Below are positions 61,036 to 64,000 of a stretch of 64,000 bases of DNA, in pieces (positions within the stretch are counted from its first letter, which is position 1; each line of letters begins with the position of its first letter). Made by a program: the position numbers and the translations under genes. The notes under the pieces were generated by a model that made no database searches, had not been told where the DNA came from, and worked only from the letters and a program-made list of their open reading frames with translations. This DNA comes from Aureobasidium sp. EXF-3400 (taxonomy: Eukaryota; Ascomycota; Dothideomycetes; Dothideales; Saccotheciaceae), in the NCBI GenBank assembly GCA_024195585.1, contig SWBL01000251.1, forward strand, positions 16,540 through 80,539. The letters are read 5' to 3'.

Positions 61036-63012
61036 TCAGGAAAGTACAACAACAACTAGTGACACCAAGAAGATGCATGCGCAAGAAACCACATTCGTCG
61101 ATCCTCCAGATGAACCAGAAGACGAAGTGGAAGATGAACCAGAAGACGGACTGGAAGACGAACTAGAAGATGAACTAGATCCTTTGCGAGCGGTGTGCGA
61201 CTGCTGTGAAGAGACTTCCACACCACTGCTAGTCGTTGGCACCTTTTTGGAGGTGAAAGGTATAGTCGTTGTTGCGTTGATGACAAATCCAGACAGGCCC
61301 AAACTAATAGTTTCGCCTTCTACCACTTGTGGTGGCCCCCCAACCGAGATGGTTTGGCCTGAGATAGAAAAAGCGTTATCGCCTGCTGTTGCTGTGAAGA
61401 TACGACCATCAACATTGAACTCTATGCTTATACCTGTGGCTCCTATGCCTCTAGTCGGTGTCGGTACGGCAGAGGCAATCGATTTAGATGCCGTGCTCGA
61501 TGGAACAACAGATGAAGTAGTGGCGGATGCGATCGATGTAGAAGCCATGGTCTCCGGCAAAGCGGTGTACGAAGTAGCTGCCGGAGATGCAGGAGTGGTG
61601 GAGCCCTGATTTTCCCAAGCTACCGTTGGTGTGGCTACCGCTGTACCTGCGACTAAGGCACGAGGCGGATCGAAGACAAAATTCGGGAGTGCCGCATCCC
61701 ACATACTACATGTAGACCATGCCGGTACCAGGTTGCGAACCTCTGTCGGCATTGCGAGTATAGGATTCAGATCTGACCAGATAGTAGAGCATTGTGGAGG
61801 CGGCGTCCAGCTGGCCCCGGTGCCGTTGATTATGGTGAAGGATAGGTCAGTACGACAACGGTTCATACAGTTGTAAGCGCTTGCTGGCCAAGGAAAGTTC
61901 AAGTCTGCGTAGTTCAAAGGTGTTCCTGGGCCTTGAGCAGAGAACCACCCTCCACATTGCGTCGAGATAGCACTGGAGGGTAGGGGCAAGATAAAATCGG
62001 TGAACGCGGGACCGATTCTTCTTTCAAACCCCTCCTGGAAGGCGTACAGGGTCTGAAAAGACAAGTAGACCGAACCAGATGTGAGTGTAGTCCCCAATGC
62101 CTCAATGACTGTTGGGCCTCCTGTATTCGTGATGGTAGATCCGTTGCCACGGCACTTGTCATTTCCTACTGTGGTAACCGGAAAGTAGGCGAGCTCAACA
62201 GGTCCTCCCATGATTAGGCACGGCTGCCACGGTTAGCGGAATGAATAGTCGTTGCGTTTGGATTTATAGCTTACTAGACCGAGATGTGCGGGCGATCCAC
62301 AGAGGGCCTCAAGTGTGATATCATCCCAAGACAGCCCGCTATGATAATAAAGATACTCGCAATCATCAGAGGATGCGTTGCAAGGCTTAGATGAAGAATA
62401 AGTTGGAAGTCCCGGAGTAATGTATGCGTCAAACTCAGTCACAGAGGTGTACGTCGAAGTAAGAGTCAAAGGTTCGAAGTCTACGCGTGGAGAGCCATCG
62501 CACAATTTGTATGTTGAGAGACTTCCAGTGGGATAGATCGTTGCCACTGTGTCGAAAGTTTGTGTGATGGTGCTGACGGTGCTTGTCGTAGACCAGTTTT
62601 GAGTACCAATTGCGGTCATTGCCCAGCTCATCGAGTCTGCTCGCCATTTCGAGTATGTGGCATAACACGACAGAGCTGCAGGATTCGACGTAATAGCTGT
62701 GCTATTCGCAGAGGCACCTCGAGCTCTCAACATTCTCGGTCTGGTCTCATGTCTGTGATACTGGTGGTTGACGGAAGATCCGGGCGTAGCGACATTTTCA
62801 GTCGATACCCTCGTATCATTTGGTACATCTGGCTCCTCGACGACTCCAGTTACCGAGCGTTTTCCCAAATCGGCATATCTCGTATTGTGGCGTGGCGCTT
62901 GGTCGGAATCATCGTGTAGGGAGTTCGATGGGTTTTCGCAGGCTGATGTCACAGACAATAGCGCAAGCAACAGAAGCGACAGCGCCCTTTGGGCTCCGAG
63001 ATATGGATACAT
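61036..63012 (-). CDS. Secreted, probably GPI-anchored cell-surface protein of unknown function
   Basis: Two exons (63012-62275, 62223-61036) give 641 residues. A signal peptide is clear (RALSLLLLALLSVTSA, then CENPSN). The ectodomain is Ser/Thr/Asn-rich with many N-glycosylation sequons and paired cysteines (KLCDGSP, KPCNASSDDCEY, QCGGWF, NRCRTD). A later segment (GISIEFNVDGRIFTATAGDN, FSISGQTISVGGPPQVVEGE) has the Gly/Thr/Val strand pattern seen in fungal adhesin-like extracellular proteins. The C-terminus has a Ser run (residues ~585-620) followed by Gly/Ser and a hydrophobic tail (CIFLVSLVVVVLS), typical of a GPI-attachment signal. The intron is 51 nt and in frame. Function unknown; a cell-wall or surface role is inference. 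Confidence 0.8.
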
Positions 63013-64000
63013 CTGACCAACGTGAATTATGTTTGAGAAGGAAGGCTACAGAAACCACGCTGCATGACGTCGAATTGGGACCGTTGAGAATTTGGAATCC
63101 AGTGACAATCCTGACCAGTAATTTTTGGAGGTATCAGAAACCAGTAGCCGTAGGGAGTGATGAGAAAGAGTTGTTCTCATCAACACAGGCAGATGTTGAA
63201 AGGATTCGAGGATCAAGAACTGACGCGGCTTGTCTAGACGAATGATCGACGGCACACATCGGCAGCGGGAGGTGGCTCCGTTGCCGAGTCTTTTTTCGGA
63301 TCGATTCCCCTTTTGCTTTGCAGCCCTAACTTCGCACTGGCCCATTCTGACAGATTGAGAAGAAGATGGTTCAAAGCAGCAGCGATCATAAAGGCCGAGC
63401 TGCTGTTCTAGGCGGGTACGTCTGACTGTATAGCAAATGATATGCCAGTCTTGTTGATGACGCGAGTCTTGGCGGCCTTTCGCGAATCTCCAACCTCTTC
63501 CCAGCAGCAATCGTCGCTGTGGGCTGTCGCAACTCACAAACATACGTATTTATGTCATTCATCAGCAACTTGGACACCTATACAGAGACCTCGAGGTGCA
63601 CTGTTCACAACCTTGAGGTCTCTGAAGCACGCGAGGCTAGTGGAGTAATTCTAGAAGTATGGCCACGACGCGTCTCGATATCAGGCTCCCGACACGTAGC
63701 ATCGAAACCAAATCGATTCTGGATCGCGACAAGCTACTGATATCGTCCTCCCCTGAGTAACACGGGAACACCAATCTTGCACACTCCTGTTCTGGACCCC
63801 GATATTCGAAAGCACTCCTCTGGAGGGAGCACGAGCAGGGAATTTTGCATGAGTATGGCTTTCGGCATTGCATTGATATACCAAAGGCCAAGCCCATCTT
63901 GCACGTACGGCCATAGTCAGCTGAAAACTGGGCATCCCGTCCGCTCTGCCATACATAAGCAGTTGAACGGCAGATTAGTACTACGGTGGGTGACCACGTG
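63013..64000. other. Terminal 1-kb region, no gene supported
   Basis: Promoter of the secreted-protein gene and beyond. Minus-strand frames at 63046-63543 (165 codons) and 63681-63956 (91 codons) lack motifs, hydrophobic structure or splice support. No gene is called. Confidence 0.45.

Noticed and set aside
63046..63956. 165- and 91-codon minus-strand frames at the window end
   Set aside because: No recognised domain or membrane/secretion signal; overlap with frames on the other strand.

Overview
The window is nuclear DNA of a filamentous ascomycete (Pezizomycotina). The evidence is dense single genes on both strands, introns of about 45-90 nt with GTRNGY donors and CTRAY branch sites just upstream of the acceptor, and fungal proteins such as Bem1, Vps36, Nup49, Mtc5/Sea3 and a fused Egt1. 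A dothideomycete fits the gene style, but the genus cannot be read from the sequence. No tRNA, rRNA, intact transposon or CRISPR array was recognised.

Layout. 1-6.4 kb: the end of an unknown gene, an unknown membrane protein, the CCT1 chaperonin subunit, and a 2.8-kb gene-poor stretch with a 212-225-bp tandem repeat. 6.4-13.7 kb: a 1546-residue NO VEIN-like GHKL ATPase and a cystathionine beta-lyase. 14-25 kb: a mitochondrial-looking protein with ten ~35-residue repeats, VPS36, THP3 and BEM1. 25.7-34.3 kb: an alpha-arrestin, ATP19, an MTFP1-like protein, EMC4, APL2 (AP-1 beta) and a holo-ACP synthase. 34.6-40 kb: three poorly known genes and UBC13. 40-44.5 kb: MTC5/WDR59 of the SEA/GATOR2 complex. 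44.7-46.1 kb: two tandem small orphan genes; a third paralogue lies inverted at 57.7-58.2 kb. 47-63 kb: a Cys/His-rich unknown, EGT1, FIP1, NUP49, a TauD-type dioxygenase, a HhH-GPD DNA glycosylase and a secreted, probably GPI-anchored protein.

Most genes are unrelated housekeeping loci. Divergent pairs share short promoters: ATP19/MTFP1-like, EMC4/APL2, UBC13/MTC5 and FIP1/NUP49.

The most interesting content is the three-member orphan family. Its members share a promoter module, a 5'UTR intron ending one base before the ATG, an alignable amphipathic first exon, a second intron at the same place and a related short second exon. Next are the ATPase-nuclease-like architecture of the NO VEIN homologue, the ten-repeat protein, and the hairpin-bearing tandem repeat. 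Exon joins were made by hand and checked for reading frame; none was checked against transcripts.
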